A DNA stretch of 64,000 nucleotides from assembly GCA_030533445.1 (NCBI GenBank), contig CM060065.1, forward strand, positions 24,462,974-24,526,973, read 5' to 3'. Under the pieces are notes generated by a model that saw nothing but the letters and a program-made list of their open reading frames with translations, searched no databases and had not been told where the DNA came from. The stretch comes from Cyprinodon diabolis. Its lineage: Eukaryota; Chordata; Actinopteri; Cyprinodontiformes; Cyprinodontidae. Below, one piece after another: positions 63,956 to 64,000 of this stretch. The position numbers and the translations under genes were made by a program. Position 1 is the stretch's first letter. Each line of letters begins with the position of its first letter.

Positions 63956-64000
63956 CTGCAAAGACAACAAGAAAAAGCAGTTAGAGAGGGGATGAAATAA

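Overview
The window is nuclear DNA of a teleost fish (species not determinable by eye). It holds three spliced vertebrate genes with GT-AG introns, separated and interrupted by repeats typical of ray-finned fish: Tc1-like transposons, hAT and TTAA-flanked (Angel-like) miniature elements, tRNA-derived SINEs and a solo LTR. There are no operons, bacterial features or CRISPR arrays, and no structural RNA gene that I can support.

Layout. (1) 1-10022 plus a 3' UTR to about 11480, + strand: the last 17 coding exons of importin-7 (ipo7), about 736 codons including the acidic tail. (2) 11480-15720: a repeat-dense interval. It contains a hAT-like foldback element holding a TTAA-type MITE, which in turn holds a retroposon-like repeat; then a second hAT element whose last bases are the target of a solo LTR. 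Target-site duplications let most of this order of events be read directly. (3) 15724-35483, + strand: a complete 12-exon swap70 gene encoding 587 aa (EF-hand-like N-terminus, PH domain, long coiled coil). (4) 35484-44247: the intergenic region between convergent genes. It has a strong CTCF-like motif and an apparently intact 1248-bp Tc1 transposon with perfect 29-bp inverted repeats and a full 343-aa DD34E transposase. (5) 44248-63955, - strand: the last 14 coding exons of sbf2/mtmr13, a myotubularin-family pseudophosphatase, running off the right edge.

The three genes work in separate processes: nuclear import, actin/Rac signalling, and Rab GEF/endosomal phosphoinositide regulation. Their order and orientation match the mammalian block IPO7-(ZNF143-WEE1)-SWAP70-SBF2, but here ipo7 and swap70 are direct neighbours. 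No new biological system was found. The most notable items are the possibly mobilisable Tc1 copy, a 390-bp-arm near-perfect palindrome transcribed within the last ipo7 intron, and the resolvable nested insertions just upstream of swap70.
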